The notes under the pieces: model-generated | What the model was told of the DNA's origin: nothing | Database searches by the model: none | What the model saw: only the letters and a program-made list of their open reading frames with translations | Origin: Limnanthes douglasii subsp. nivea | Lineage: Eukaryota > Streptophyta > Magnoliopsida > Brassicales > Limnanthaceae | Assembly: GCA_036936605.1 (NCBI GenBank) | Contig: JAUPFV010000004.1 | Coordinates: forward strand, 92,592,334-92,656,333 | Length of the DNA stretch: 64,000 bases | Direction: 5' to 3' | Position numbers and translations under genes: made by a program | Shown here: positions 1-11,948 of the stretch, in pieces | Position numbering within the stretch: position 1 is the first letter of the stretch | Layout: every line of letters begins with the position of its first letter

Positions 1-508
1 TGTTTCACTTAGGGTCTTAAAAGAAGCTATTATTGATTTTGGTGTCAAATGAGTCATAGCTAATAGATATGAGCTATTAACCATTCATCATAATAAAAGA
101 TTAGACACAATACATATAAGCTGTTAGGAAACTGCAGATGTCCAGAATGTTTCACGAATCAGAACGATGTAGCACTAAGGAGCACGACAGTACCATCCAG
201 AATGCTTGGTGCTCACATTTGACATGTGTCTCACAGCACGGGTCTGACTTTAGGCGTGTCGAACTATAAGTCTATAACCATATCGTTTGCAATAATAGCT
301 CTTGTGTTTGACTTAAAAGGCCATTACATTCACCAGAATTGCTTGTATAACAATTAACTATAATTTGTACAAAAAACTTTACCTTTTATATAATAATGCG
401 CTCTCTATGCATCGTGTATAAGCACAATCTTGTTTAAGCCTGACTTTCATGGTGAAAGAAACCATCTGCATTTTGTCCAACTCTCTAAATTTTTCTCTTT
501 ATGCACAG

Positions 509-2214
509 AGGGACTCAATTGGTATAGGAGGATCTTGGTCTGATTTTATTGACTATGTTGTTGATTCTATTAAATCTAAGAATGTTAAGCTTGTTCTCGA
601 AGGAAATCATGACTCCAAAGGTTAGTCTTATAAATCCCGTTTTGCTTTTAAAATTAAAATTATTAAGTGTTTTTTTTTTTTTGTGAATGATGCATCACAA
701 ACTAGCATTTGTTGAAATGATATCAAATCTGTCTAAATGTTATAATTTGAAACCTGCTTATGAATTGTTATGCAGTATCGGATTAAAGTTAATGTTTATT
801 TGATTTGTTTTGACTTCCGATAATATGTTCTATATGTGCTTTAGGTGCCACGTCTGCCAAATTGGTTGCCCAGAAAGCCAAAGGAATGCCTCGAATATCT
901 ATTTCACTTAAAAAAGTTTCAGAATCCGCGGTAAATGAAACTATGGCAAATCTGTCTCTGGGGCTCTTCAAAGCTTTCACAAGCTTGCAAGGTATAAACC
1001 TTTCTTTTACGTGTCAAACTAACTTTCTTGGGCACTGCTTAATATATAAGTACACTTTTTTATTACCATTCTGTGCCGTAGTATATAGCTCATGAGCACT
1101 CACCTGTTATAACCAAATAAAGAAATGGAAGGTACTCACCTTAAGAATAAGGACACTAGTATTTAAACAAGTGTTCTTAAAGTTAATGTAAATTTGAACC
1201 CGCTTATTTCTACATATTTAGTCGAGACTTCTATAACAGATATTCTATAAATGTTTGTTCATCTCGGTTCTCTTCGTTAAATTTTACCTGTATGTGTAAT
1301 TGATATTTTCTTTCTTTTGTATATGTTTCTTAGACCAAGAACGACCCTCCCAGCTGACAAAAGTTAATGAAAAGGTATGTTAACATGGTTCTGGAACTGC
1401 TTGTTCAAGATTCTAGTTTGATTATCATTAGTCATTAGTTTCTCCTTTTCTTCTTACGGAAGTTAGGTTTGAACTTATTTCATGTTCAAGGTTTCTGTTA
1501 TCTCCTTTTAATTGTATTTAACTTTGCTGTTGACCAAACTAAAGCAATTCCCTAACACTAAGGATGAAATTAAGAACAATAGTTTTGTCATCCGTTACTT
1601 TAACAAAATAGTTTTATGTTTAGCGTCTGTATAGATGACAATTATGGTATCTCTTTTTTTCCTTTTCTTGATCAGTACCTAAGTGTTAACTTTTTCCGGT
1701 TAGCAACCTAAATGGTAACTTGTTCATACTGTAGATATAAATTGGAATATCTATTAATTTCAGGAGGACAATGAAAGCACGCAGAGCGAACTGAGAAAGA
1801 ACAAATTTCGAAAAGTGAATTCTTCAGATAAACCAGATATTTCTACTTCGCTTATAAGCGATGGCCAAGATTCTCCCGGTATGTAAAATTTGGTTAAGTA
1901 GTTTCTGACGATCATGGAGTTTTGTTTGCCAATTGAATATTATTTGCGAGCAGATGTCTAAAACTTTGTTTTCCCGTCTCTCTTTTTTACCAAACTCAAG
2001 ACAAGAAAACAGCTAAAGATGTAAACACAGGAAAAGTCATTAACCGTGTTGTACCAGCGTATCGCAGGTTAGTCAAAATTTAAACACTACACCAAAGTTT
2101 AAGTACTATCTCGCAATATGAAAAATAAAATCCTAACCATTAGAAACTACATTGGGCAGGGCAAAAGTACGAGGCGCCCGCCTGCAAGATTCTGAGGATT
2201 ATAAAGACACCTAA
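509..2214 (+). CDS. 3' exons of an unrecognised plant gene (partial)
   Basis: Six exons can be joined in one frame with GT..AG borders: 509-619, 845-991, 1334-1374, 1764-1879, 2001-2067 and 2160-2214, ending in TAA. Phases agree at every junction, which is strong evidence for a real gene even though I do not recognise the product. The readable part is about 178 residues. It opens with RDSIGIGGSWSDFIDYVVDS, passes a Lys/Ser-rich stretch containing KGMPRISISLKKVSES, and ends hydrophilic and charged (VRGARLQDSEDYKDT). No membrane segment or catalytic motif is visible. The N-terminal exons must lie left of the window, since 1-508 reads as intron with a good acceptor (TTTATGCACAG). Exon borders are my own calls; an alternative acceptor two bases later for the first exon is possible. 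Confidence 0.6.
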
Positions 2215-2734
2215 AAGCAATTTTTACGGGCACAAATACATTGAACGAGGTATTGCCACACAACGGTTAAATCCCTTGTGTTTACGAGAAAGAAAGGCGG
2301 CTCGTCCGTGAATAAACTGCTGCTTCTCTGCACAAAGAGTTCGAGCCGTAGAATTGTAGAGATACCCCTTTGCTTGAAGGACACTTGTTTCCTAAACAAG
2401 TTCCTCTTTACACCTCCCACAGTATTTGCTACTGGTGAACAACAATACATGTTTTATACAGTCTTACCTGCCTCAATTCGTGTTTGTACCATTAATTTGT
2501 TTTTACCTCACAGACTTTTTCTAGAAAGCAAGAGTACAGGCAAAAGCAATCTGGGTTTCAGGGTTGAAATCAAATTGTGTTTCATATCCGCGTTTCAATG
2601 TATTAAAACACAGTTTCTATGTGTAGCTCAGAAATTGACAATGTGTTTATGTATTCACTTTTTAATTCATGCCTATAATTTCTAAAACTTAAATATAGGC
2701 ACTGCAAATGTCTTGTACACCAGTTTTGATGATA
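2215..2734 (+). other. 3' UTR / intergenic spacer between convergent genes
   Basis: This 520-bp stretch follows the stop of the gene ending at 2214 and precedes the stop of the minus-strand PPR gene. It probably contains both 3' UTRs. The open frames here (for example 2278-2685) have no recognisable protein content and I take them as chance. Confidence 0.5.
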
Positions 2735-4447
2735 TCAAAACAAACGACCATCTATATCAAGATACCATGGTTGTTTCATATGTAAATTTAATCTACCAAT
2801 TGCTTCATATATATCTTCTCTCTCACTATGGCTTTTATCTTTGACAACAAACTCATGTCTGACATTCCTAATCTCTATCCAACTATAAGCCGCTTCTTTC
2901 TTCAAACCTTTAGCCTCCATTTGCTCGCGTACCTTATTGACGTCGTCCCATTTACTTGCGGCTGCGTATATATTTGATAACATGACATATCGAGCTGTGT
3001 TTGCAGGCTCTATCTCGAATAGAACCTCCGCCGCTGTTCTAGCAATATCTAAGTTTCCATAGATCCTAGAAGCACCTAAAAGTGCACCCCATATCCCAAC
3101 ATTTTCTGATCCGCAGGGGTTGTTATATATTAATTCCATTGCTTCTTTCAATCTGTTTTTCCTCCCTAATGAATCAATCACAATCGCGTAGTGATCTGAA
3201 TTAGGGTTTATGCCGTACTTATTTTTCATTAGGTTTAGAATCTGTACTCCCTCGGAAACTAGACCTACATGGCTACAAGCAGATAACACACCGAGAAAAG
3301 TGACATGATTAGGATCTACGGTTGCATATTCTAGCATCTTTGCGAATACAGCGAGCGATTCTCCTCCTTGCCCATTTTGAGCATATCCTGTTACCAAAGA
3401 GTTCCATGAAACTATGTCTCTGTCTTCTATCAAATCGAACAAAACTCTTGCCGTCTTCATGTTTCCACATTTGCAGTACATGTCAATCAAAGTGTTAACC
3501 ACAAACACGTTAGCGGACCCAACTTTATCACTAGTCCGAATGATCCGTCCGTGTATCTGTTTACCTTTCTCCAAGAGGGCTAAGTCCGCACAAGCGCTCA
3601 AAACACTAACATATGTAGAGTCACTGGGTTGCATCCCCTCTTGTAGCATCTGCTTAAAAAAATTCAAAGCTTCATAACCGTGATTGTTTTGTGCAAAACC
3701 TGTGATCAAAGCAGTCCAAGAAACAGAATTCCTGATGGGCATTTCTTTAAATAATAAACTAGCCTCATCTAACTGAGACACACGAGTAAACGCAGAAACC
3801 ATGGAAGTCAATGACACTACATCCTTCTCAGCCATCCTACTGAAAATACAGAATGCCGTACTGGGTTTATGACATTTTCCATAAGCATCAAGTAAGGCAT
3901 TAGAAGCTATAACATTAAACTCTAAGCCTATAACAGCCGCTACTCCATGAACTTGCCTTAATAAATCCAGAGCACCCAAGCAGCCACAAGCACCCACAAT
4001 ACTAACAAGGCTGTAGGTATCAATCACCAACGACTCATACTCAGTCTGCATTCTTTTGAACATGCTTATCGACTTCTCATAAAACCCGTGTCGAGAAAAG
4101 CTAGAAATCAATGAATTGTAGCTAACAAGGTTCCGTTCAGGCATTTTCTCGAACACGCTGTGTGCTTCATTAAACAGACCGAGTTTACAGTACCCATTGA
4201 TAAGAGAGTTCCAAGAGTGAGTGTTCTTGAGGGGAAGATCCTCGAAGGATTTCTTCGCACTCTCCATATCATCACATTTTGCGTACATGCCAATAAGAGC
4301 ATTGGTTATGAAGGAATTGAAAACGATTGCGGATTTTGTTACTTGCGAGTGAAGTATCATACCGGCCTTCAAATTTTTGTGCGCCACACATTTTGATATC
4401 TGAGATGCATAGTGATCCAGAGCTGCGATCGCATCACTAGCATACAT
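2735..4447 (-). CDS. PLS-class pentatricopeptide repeat protein with E/E+ domain
   Basis: An intronless frame of 570 codons from the first in-frame ATG at 4447; an upstream in-frame stop precedes it. The protein is built of PPR units of P, L and S type, visible as recurring NALIGMYAKC, WNSLINGY and SWTALITGFAQN blocks about 31-36 residues apart. It ends in an E/E+ region (IWGALLGASRIYGNLDIA ... YVMLSNIYAAASKWDDV ... YSWIEIRNVRHEFVVKDK). There is no DYW deaminase domain. Proteins of this class are normally organellar RNA-binding factors that choose C-to-U editing sites and recruit a deaminase in trans; the target RNA cannot be read from the sequence. It lies head to head with the SLO2-like gene, 261 bp apart. 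Confidence 0.9.
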   Translation of the reverse strand: MYASDAIAALDHYASQISKCVAHKNLKAGMILHSQVTKSAIVFNSFITNALIGMYAKCDDMESAKKSFEDLPLKNTHSWNSLINGYCKLGLFNEAHSVFEKMPERNLVSYNSLISSFSRHGFYEKSISMFKRMQTEYESLVIDTYSLVSIVGACGCLGALDLLRQVHGVAAVIGLEFNVIASNALLDAYGKCHKPSTAFCIFSRMAEKDVVSLTSMVSAFTRVSQLDEASLLFKEMPIRNSVSWTALITGFAQNNHGYEALNFFKQMLQEGMQPSDSTYVSVLSACADLALLEKGKQIHGRIIRTSDKVGSANVFVVNTLIDMYCKCGNMKTARVLFDLIEDRDIVSWNSLVTGYAQNGQGGESLAVFAKMLEYATVDPNHVTFLGVLSACSHVGLVSEGVQILNLMKNKYGINPNSDHYAIVIDSLGRKNRLKEAMELIYNNPCGSENVGIWGALLGASRIYGNLDIARTAAEVLFEIEPANTARYVMLSNIYAAASKWDDVNKVREQMEAKGLKKEAAYSWIEIRNVRHEFVVKDKSHSEREDIYEAIGRLNLHMKQPWYLDIDGRLF

Positions 4448-4708
4448 TGAATGGAGTGAATGTTGTTCAATCAAGTCTAGTTTATCACCAGAACTTCAAG
4501 AATTGTTAGTCAATTTGAAAGGAACTAGAGCTAAACCCTCTAATGGAGAGAGAAGTTTCTAAACAGGCACCTTCCATATAATATCAGGGCTTTAAGAACG
4601 AGTCGATGGGCTGAGACTTTGAACGAGGGCAAAAAAAGTTTTGATTTTTTTGAAAATAAATTTGTGTTAACGTAGTGATGACTTTCAAATTCGAAACTTC
4701 GTGATGGA
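4448..4708. promoter_or_regulatory. Shared divergent promoter region of two PPR genes
   Basis: Only 261 bp separate the two start codons of divergently transcribed PPR genes, so promoters and 5' UTRs of both must overlap or abut here. An ATG at 4704 lies five bases ahead of the SLO2-like start and out of frame with it. Confidence 0.5.
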
Positions 4709-6739
4709 ATGGCAAGGCAAGTATTGGTCAAGCAAATTGTGGGCGATCTCTCTTTCATTGATTCTTCGCCATTTGCCAAGATTTTGGATTCGTGCATTCG
4801 TTCTAGGTCTGTTCGTGATACGCGTCGCGTCCATGCGCGCATTGTTGAGTCGCAGTTTTCTTCCGAGATTTTTATACAGAATAGACTCATTGATTCATAT
4901 GCGAAATGCGGATGTTTGGATGATGCGAGGAAAGTATTCGATAAAATGACTGACAGAAATGTATTTTCTTGGAACTCGATTATAACCGCATTATTGAAAT
5001 CTGGATTACTTGATGAGGCTGAAGATATATTCGGGTTAATGCCCGAGCGTGATCAGTGTACATGGAGTTCGATGGTGTCCGGTTTCGCTCAACATGATAG
5101 ATTCGGGAGTGCTTTGTATTATTTCATGAAAATGCATGAGCATGACTTCATGATGAATGAATACTCGTTCGGCAGCTCCCTTAGCGCTTGTTCGGGTTTA
5201 AAGGATTTAAAAATGGGTACTCAAATTCATGCTTTGATATCAAAATCTCGATTCTCATCAGATGTTTATATGGGGTCTGCTCTTGTTGACATGTATTCAA
5301 AATGCAGCAATGTCAGTTCTGCACAAAGAGCGTTTGATGATATGACTCAGAGAAACATAGTCTCGTGGAATAGTTTAATAACGTGTTACGAACAAAACGG
5401 TCCTGCATTTCAAGCTCTTGAAATTTTCGCGAAGATGATGGGAGTCAGTATCGAACCAGATGAAGTGACACTAGCTAGTGTAGTTAGTGCTTGTGCCAGC
5501 TTAACAGAAATAAAGGTCGGACAACAAATTCATGCTCGTGTTATCAAGCACGAAAAATTCCGGGCTGATCTTGTTTTAAGCAATGCATTTGTCGATATGT
5601 ATGCTAAATGCAGCAAAATCAACGAAGCTAGATGTGTTTTCGATAGGATGGTGATCAAGGATGTGGTGTCTGAAACCTCTATGGTTAGTGGATACGCGAA
5701 GGCAGCAAGTGTCAAATCTGCGAGACTGATGTTCACAAAAATGACAGAGCGAAACATAGTGGCATGGAACGCGTTAATTTCTGGGTACACACAAAACGGC
5801 GAGAACGAAGAAGCACTTGGACTTTTTCGCCTTTTAAAGAGAGAAAATGTTTGTCCAACTCATTACACGTTCGGGAATCTTCTTAATGCGTGTGCAAATC
5901 TAGCGAACTTACAGCTAGGAAAGCAGGCGCACGTGCACGTGGTGAAACATGGGTTCCGTTTTCAGGCTAGAGAAGATACCGACATTTTCGTCGGGAATTC
6001 ATTAATAGACATGTATATGAAATGTGGATCTGTTAATGAAGGTCTTTTAGTTTTTGAGAATATGATGGAAAGAGATTGGGTTTCATGGAACGCAATGATA
6101 GTAGGATTCGCACAAAACGGGCACGGAATTGAGGCTCTAGAAATTTTCAACAAAATGTTACGATCCGGTGAGAAACCAGATCATGTGACAATGATTGGTG
6201 TTCTTTCAGCTTGTAGCCATGCAGGACTAGTGAATGAAGGGCGCCGTCACTTTCACTCAATGAGCAATGAATACGATTTGTCTCCCTTAAAAGATCACTA
6301 CACATGTATGGTTGATTTGCTCGGTAGAGCTAATTGTCTCGATGAAGCAAAAGATTTGGTTGAGGCAATGCCTATGCAACCTGATGCTGTCGTTTGGAAT
6401 TCTTTACTGGCGGCTTGTAAAATTCACCGGAATATCATATTAGGGAAGTACGTGGCGGAGAAGCTACTAGAAGTAGATCCGACTAACTCAGGTCCTTACG
6501 TTCTTCTGTCGAATATGTATGCTGAGTTAGGTAAATGGAAGGATGTAGCGAGAATTAGGAAGTCGATGAGGACACAAGGCGTAATAAAGCAGCCTGGCTG
6601 TAGTTGGGTTGAGATAGAAGGTTGTGTTAATATATTTATGGTGAAAGATAAAAGACATCCGCAAAAGAAAGATATATATTTCATGTTGAAACTGATAATG
6701 GCGCAAATGAAAGGAATAGAGATAGATTTTGAGGGATGA
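4709..6739 (+). CDS. SLO2: SLO2-like mitochondrial PPR editing factor (E+ class)
   Basis: An intronless 676-residue frame. It matches my recollection of Arabidopsis SLOW GROWTH 2 (At2g13600) along its whole length: the N-terminal block with TDSSPFAK-like text (here IDSSPFAKILDSCI), then FIQNRLIDSYAKCG, WSSMVSGFAQHDR, VGNSLIDMYMKCG and the E region GKYVAEKLLEVDPTNSGPYV, ending in an E+ motif (CSWVEIEGC ... MVKDKRHP). AtSLO2 is about 697 residues, so this copy is slightly shorter at the C-terminus. SLO2 is known as a mitochondrial C-to-U editing factor acting on several transcripts; orthology here is inferred from colinear similarity. The start at 4709 has G at -3 and G at +4. Another ATG at 4704 in a different frame opens an 82-codon overlapping reading frame. 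Confidence 0.93.
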   Translation: MARQVLVKQIVGDLSFIDSSPFAKILDSCIRSRSVRDTRRVHARIVESQFSSEIFIQNRLIDSYAKCGCLDDARKVFDKMTDRNVFSWNSIITALLKSGLLDEAEDIFGLMPERDQCTWSSMVSGFAQHDRFGSALYYFMKMHEHDFMMNEYSFGSSLSACSGLKDLKMGTQIHALISKSRFSSDVYMGSALVDMYSKCSNVSSAQRAFDDMTQRNIVSWNSLITCYEQNGPAFQALEIFAKMMGVSIEPDEVTLASVVSACASLTEIKVGQQIHARVIKHEKFRADLVLSNAFVDMYAKCSKINEARCVFDRMVIKDVVSETSMVSGYAKAASVKSARLMFTKMTERNIVAWNALISGYTQNGENEEALGLFRLLKRENVCPTHYTFGNLLNACANLANLQLGKQAHVHVVKHGFRFQAREDTDIFVGNSLIDMYMKCGSVNEGLLVFENMMERDWVSWNAMIVGFAQNGHGIEALEIFNKMLRSGEKPDHVTMIGVLSACSHAGLVNEGRRHFHSMSNEYDLSPLKDHYTCMVDLLGRANCLDEAKDLVEAMPMQPDAVVWNSLLAACKIHRNIILGKYVAEKLLEVDPTNSGPYVLLSNMYAELGKWKDVARIRKSMRTQGVIKQPGCSWVEIEGCVNIFMVKDKRHPQKKDIYFMLKLIMAQMKGIEIDFEG

Positions 6740-8560
6740 AACATTGTAAGATGAGTGATATGACCTAATATCAGCTAACAAGGTTTAGCTCTCGGAGTCA
6801 GAGATGGTTACTTCAGCACTTTGTGCTATATTTGCTTGAAGGGTCGTGCTACAATACTCGTTGTCTTGGCCCAAAATGGTTATTTCGGCAAGCCATAAAA
6901 AACCTGTTTGCGCTAAATTTCTATCTGGATGATCATTTAGGACTTAAAGAGTCTCTTAGGGTTCGAACAGTTTTTTCTTGGACTCTAAGCTGATTTTAAA
7001 GTAATCCATAAAGAATTTGTTTAAGTTATTTAAATTGGTGTTGTTTGTTGCTAAATTATAAATTAAAAAGTTAGCTTAAAATATGTAAATAGAAGTTGTT
7101 ATTTTTAAAAAATTATTTTTTGGTAAAATAAATAAAAAGATAAAAGTTTATAGGACATGTGTATATAAAAAATTATAATCATCAACGAGCGAAGAAATGA
7201 CTAATATAATGTTTAATGTTGTAATATTTTGGTTTCACATTTAAAAAATATACTGTTTTGGTCGTTTATTACTAATTTTTGAAATTATTGTGTTTTTAAA
7301 ATCAAAATCAAAATGTATTTGTAAATTTTAAACTCCAAATTCTTAGTACAACATTAAATATTAAAATAAAGTTATTAAAATTTCAACTATGTTACAAAGA
7401 AAGGAATGACGAAAATGTTTTAATTTAAATTTTTGATGTTTTAAGTTAATTTTTTAGTTTTTTCTACAATTAAACAGTTACACCAACATGTCAACACTTA
7501 AAAATATGTAAAAAAACTTCAAAAATCGAAATTATTTTAATTTTGATTTATATAAAAGCGGATTAGGATTGAGGAGAGTGTGTGTGTCCTGCTAGGCTAA
7601 AATTCGTACAAATCTTCTTGTGGGTTGTTCATGTCCAAAGTCTCCTTTTGCGTTTACTTTAGTGCATAGATCCACCTAATTGATGTAATCCTATCAACGT
7701 GATCTACGACCATGTTTTCTCATATGTTCATTTCCGAATGTACATATGATAATAAAAGAGGAAGAAAGTGTTTTTAATTATTTGTACGAATATTCAAGAA
7801 AATATTTTTTTATAGTTATTAAATTAAAATATGTCTTTTTTTTGATAAAAATCATTACATAACTATAATTATTGAACATAATTAATAGAGTTAATTTTTT
7901 AATATATTTAATTTTGTTTTAAAAACAAATTCAAACCTAACTCCTTTAATCAATAGGGCAGTGATTTTGAATTTTCTCCGTTGATCCATAAAAATTGAAT
8001 CTTTTTTAACACTTTCGGTTTGTAGATTATTTTTGTCGCATATCAAAAACATATTTTATACTGTTACATGAATCGATTCGACAATCGAATAAGACTTTAA
8101 GCAAAATGAAAAATATAAATTTTCATGTTGTTCTTCACAATGGCATAAACGAATATATTGTTATTTGTGAAATTTAATATTTATATTTTGCGAAGTACAC
8201 TATACATTTGATATAGTTTCGCACGTGGTGTTAGATGTTTTTCACAATTCAAGTTTTTTAAATGTAAGATGTTCTAGGTGTAAAATTGGGGTGTCGTATT
8301 TGAATTAGTAACATATTACCTGTGAAATTTTGTGAAATTAGGATTGTTGAACTGCAAAACTATGCATTATTTAAACTGTTAAACCTAAACAACAATTTTT
8401 TATTGTTATATCTGCAAAATTATCATATTTCAGAATTCACGAGATCCTCGTGAATTTCATATATCTTTTACCACATTGAACCGAACTATGGAAAATTCGG
8501 AAATAAATTGCTCGGTTGCTGATGAATTTCATAACATAGTTTCCCAATTAGTTGGCAAAT
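6740..8560. other. AT-rich intergenic DNA, no gene seen
   Basis: Downstream of the SLO2-like gene the sequence becomes AT-rich with many stops in all frames. The first 250 bases probably include its 3' UTR. I see no coding exon or RNA gene. Confidence 0.5.
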
Positions 8561-9475
8561 TGCCATAGCTATTTCGTCACATATGCAATGGATAAAACTA
8601 ACTATTTCGCCAAATCACTAGCGAAATATTTTTGGTCATTATGACCACCAATTTGTTTGTTAGGACTCATCTGTTATTTTCGTGTCGTGATGGAAAGATT
8701 TACGTGAAATATTAACTTAAATTTTTTGTTCTTATCATTTCCTAACATAAACTAAGAATACAAAAATATACGATATTTATTGTACAATTTAAGTAAATAT
8801 AAATGCAAAAATTTATATAACTTATATGCAAAACGAGTAATACTGATGATAAACCAATAAGAAATTGTATTTGTGAAACTTGACTTATTTATTTCATCAC
8901 ATCTGTGACATTAAACTAACTATGTCGCCACTATAGTGGTAAATTATTTTAGTTTATTCCAACCAATGATCTGTTAGTTATGTTAGGACCTATTTGTTAT
9001 TTTTAGGTCAGGGTAGCAAGATTTATGTAAAATATTTGTTTTATATGCTTGTTCTTATCGTTTCATGGCCCAGGTCAGCAATATGAGAATATACGATACT
9101 GTTTATTAAACTTAAGTACTTATAAATGTGAAAAGCTATATATAATAGGTAGTATCGATGATGCGAAACCAATGAAAAATCATATTTGTGAAACCTGATT
9201 TCCTTATTTTACCACATCTGTGACAGATTAAACTAACTATGTCGACAATACATTGGCAAATTATGTATTACCATTCTAGCCACCGGTGTGTTGGTTTTGT
9301 TAGAAGCCAAATGTTCTTTTCGTGTTACGGTAACAAGATTTACGTGAAATATTGACTTTAAATACTTTTTCTTATAGTTTCACAACCTAGATCAGGAATA
9401 AAACAAAGATACGATATTACTTGCGAAAGTTAAGTAATTATAAATGTGAAATATTATATGAGTTTGTGACAATAT
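8561..9475. repeat. Three divergent tandem units of about 317 bp
   Basis: The landmark ACTATKTCGM recurs at 8601, 8919 and 9236, giving periods of 318 and 317 bp. The flanking text of each unit lines up: CATCACATCTGTGACA before the landmark, then a block with TTGTTAGGA, TTTACGTGAAATATT, TTCTTAT, ACGATATT, AAGTA and AAATGTGAAA. Units are clearly diverged, so this is an old triplication or satellite remnant. No coding content is seen. Confidence 0.85.
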
Positions 9476-11770
9476 TAACCAAAATGACCTAAATTACCCC
9501 ATATAAATTATATGTGGCTATTTGTTTAAAAAAAGTCACTCTTCAACTTCTTTATTTAACTAAAAATTGAACCACGAATCCTCAAATTTCTAAAGCAAAT
9601 CTATTAATCTCAAAATAAAATAAATTAGTAAAATAAAAACTTAATTAAAGATAAAAATAAAGAACGTTGAAAGAATTGAAGAAGTTTTATTCAAAATCTT
9701 GAAAATCCTATAAGAATACTCCAATTTAGGTTTCAATTCGGGCTCGTTTATTTAGCTATCAATTTATATTTATATCTTTAGGTAAATTCAAGTGCTTATT
9801 ATTGCGATTTTATTCCCATTTATGCTCGATTTTATAAATTACTCATTTTGTTCTTAGAAAAGTTTATTTATGTATGAGTTTCAGTATTTGGTATTATTTT
9901 TTTATATTTTACTTCTCTTATCTGTTGCTATTGTTTTACTTTTGATTTTATAAATTTTTATACAGAAACAATCATATTGACCCTTCATTTTTTCTACTTT
10001 AATTATACTATGGAGTGTATTTTTATGTTTGGATCTATAAGTACCTTAGTGTAGGATTCGTTTATGTAAGTGATAAATTTATTTGACATATACTTATATG
10101 TCTGCAAAATTCATCGAGTTCAATGTATTTTTAATGTTTCAGCTATATATTATGTATTACTCATTGTGGTTTTAGCGGTCCAAATGGTTATGTTTTTTAT
10201 CTCTCGTTATTGTTTTTATTTTTGTCTTAGCATATCATAAATAAATCATGGACGTGAAGGCCGATTTTGGTTTTTTGACAAGTGTATTTATTGCTGGAGT
10301 AGTACCTACTGATTTCTCACTACAATTAGTTTTTTAAAAATTGATTTTGAAACCACGTGTTGAAAATACACGGTACACCACTACGATCGTTTTGAAGAAC
10401 GGTAAACTATCAGACATAATCAGTGAATTGCATGTACCATCAATAGTACTAGTACTAGTAGTAGTTATATTACACTATAATTTTGCTTTTGGATTTTTGT
10501 TGGTTTTTTAATGACATATATAATATGGTTAAACAAAGTTACATACTCTGGAGATGCAACTTAGGAATTTTTATTATCGAGGCATATAACAGTCGTCAAT
10601 GGAAATTCTGGTACTATGTTGTGCCATATTGAGTTTACTTACTGTCATTTTCATTAGCTTTGTAAATGAATTAAAAAACAATTACTTATTATTACTTCTT
10701 TTTTTTATCAATTTGTATGCCATTTAACATTTTTAATTATTCTTGTTGCCATAGTAGATGCGTTGGGTTACGACAATACGTGGGGGAAATTGACAAGCTT
10801 GCTATTTTGTCTCATGATTATTGTGTATTTGATCTATACATATACATATAGACTGTAATTATTTTACAATGATTGATTTTGAGCTTAAATTACTTTGGCT
10901 CTAACTGATTCAAACTCTTAAATGAACCAACAAGCCTGAGTTTAAACATGATATCATAAATGAACTTTGATCTTACAAATTTTAACATTTGAGTTGGGCG
11001 TGGCTTGTTTGTACTCTTACATACTACTTATTTTGGTTTAGGCTTGTGGAGTTTATGGTGCATAATTTATGTTTTTTTGTAATTAGTGTGTTTAATTCTT
11101 TGATTTATGTACGTAACGAAACATAATATGATGACCGTTTTTTAAACTTTACAAAATATCTAGATCAATAGTGCTATTTCTGTAAGTCTCTTTCTTTCAT
11201 TTTTTGTTATTTTATATTTAATATATTTTGAAATCGTTTATTTATGAAATAATAAGGAAAACAAATCAAACTATTATTATGAAAATTGTTTACAATTTAA
11301 TATGTTATCTTTTTATTTGTTAGTCTCCAAAAAGACATTTGACATAACATATTCAAAAAATTGATAATATCCTTTAAGAAAATTTAACACAAGATAAAAA
11401 GACATCACAATATCACTTGTGATGAATACGTAATTATTTGGTGTTAATGTCATGTATAAGCATTAGAATAAATACGTTGCTTAGTTTTAATTTGATCTAA
11501 ATATTTTGGAACAATTTTTTTAAATCGCGAGAATTTATCTGCCATTAAAAGTAAAGTTGGCTTGTTGTAGGATTTGCTATCTCTTATGATGCGTTTATTC
11601 AATCTTTTAGTAGTGTTTCACTTTAATAATATCAAAATACATTTTGTTTGGTGGGTTTCCTAAGGAAATGAGTTACTTGTTAAAGAATGTGGTCATAAGA
11701 AAACATTTATTGCCTATGCAAATTTATTCGTGATAAGAAATTTATTATTCTGGAAGGTCTTAAGGAGGTA
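9476..11770. other. AT-rich intergenic DNA
   Basis: No coding frame of note and no clear terminal repeats. Long A/T runs dominate. The start (9476-9530) contains gtgacaat and aaaatgacct text that recalls other non-coding repeats in the window, but I cannot define element borders. Confidence 0.4.
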
Positions 11771-11948
11771 TACATTTACATGTACATGTAAATGTAGACA
11801 TATACATATCAATGTTTACTCTATCACGTTAGACAATTAGCTATCATGTTAGACATTTACCAACCAATGTAGATATGTACCTATAAAGGTAAACAATTAC
11901 ATGTCATATTAGATATTTACTTCTCAACGTAGAAATTTACATGCAAGG
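11771..11948. repeat. Minisatellite with a period of about 20-21 bp
   Basis: Seven to eight degenerate copies of a unit close to ATGTTAGACATTTACATGTCA follow one another, for example ATGTTAGACATTTACCAACC, ATGTAGATATGTACCTATAA and ATATTAGATATTTACTTCTC. Each copy carries a GTA/TTAGA plus TTAC core. The array is bounded by unrelated AT-rich DNA. Confidence 0.75.

Noticed and set aside
1..508. A transposon or separate gene before the first exon
   Set aside because: No terminal repeats or coding frame; it ends in a good splice acceptor and is best read as intron.
2278..2685. 135-codon plus-strand frame downstream of the first gene
   Set aside because: No recognisable protein features and it sits in the probable 3' UTR between convergent genes.
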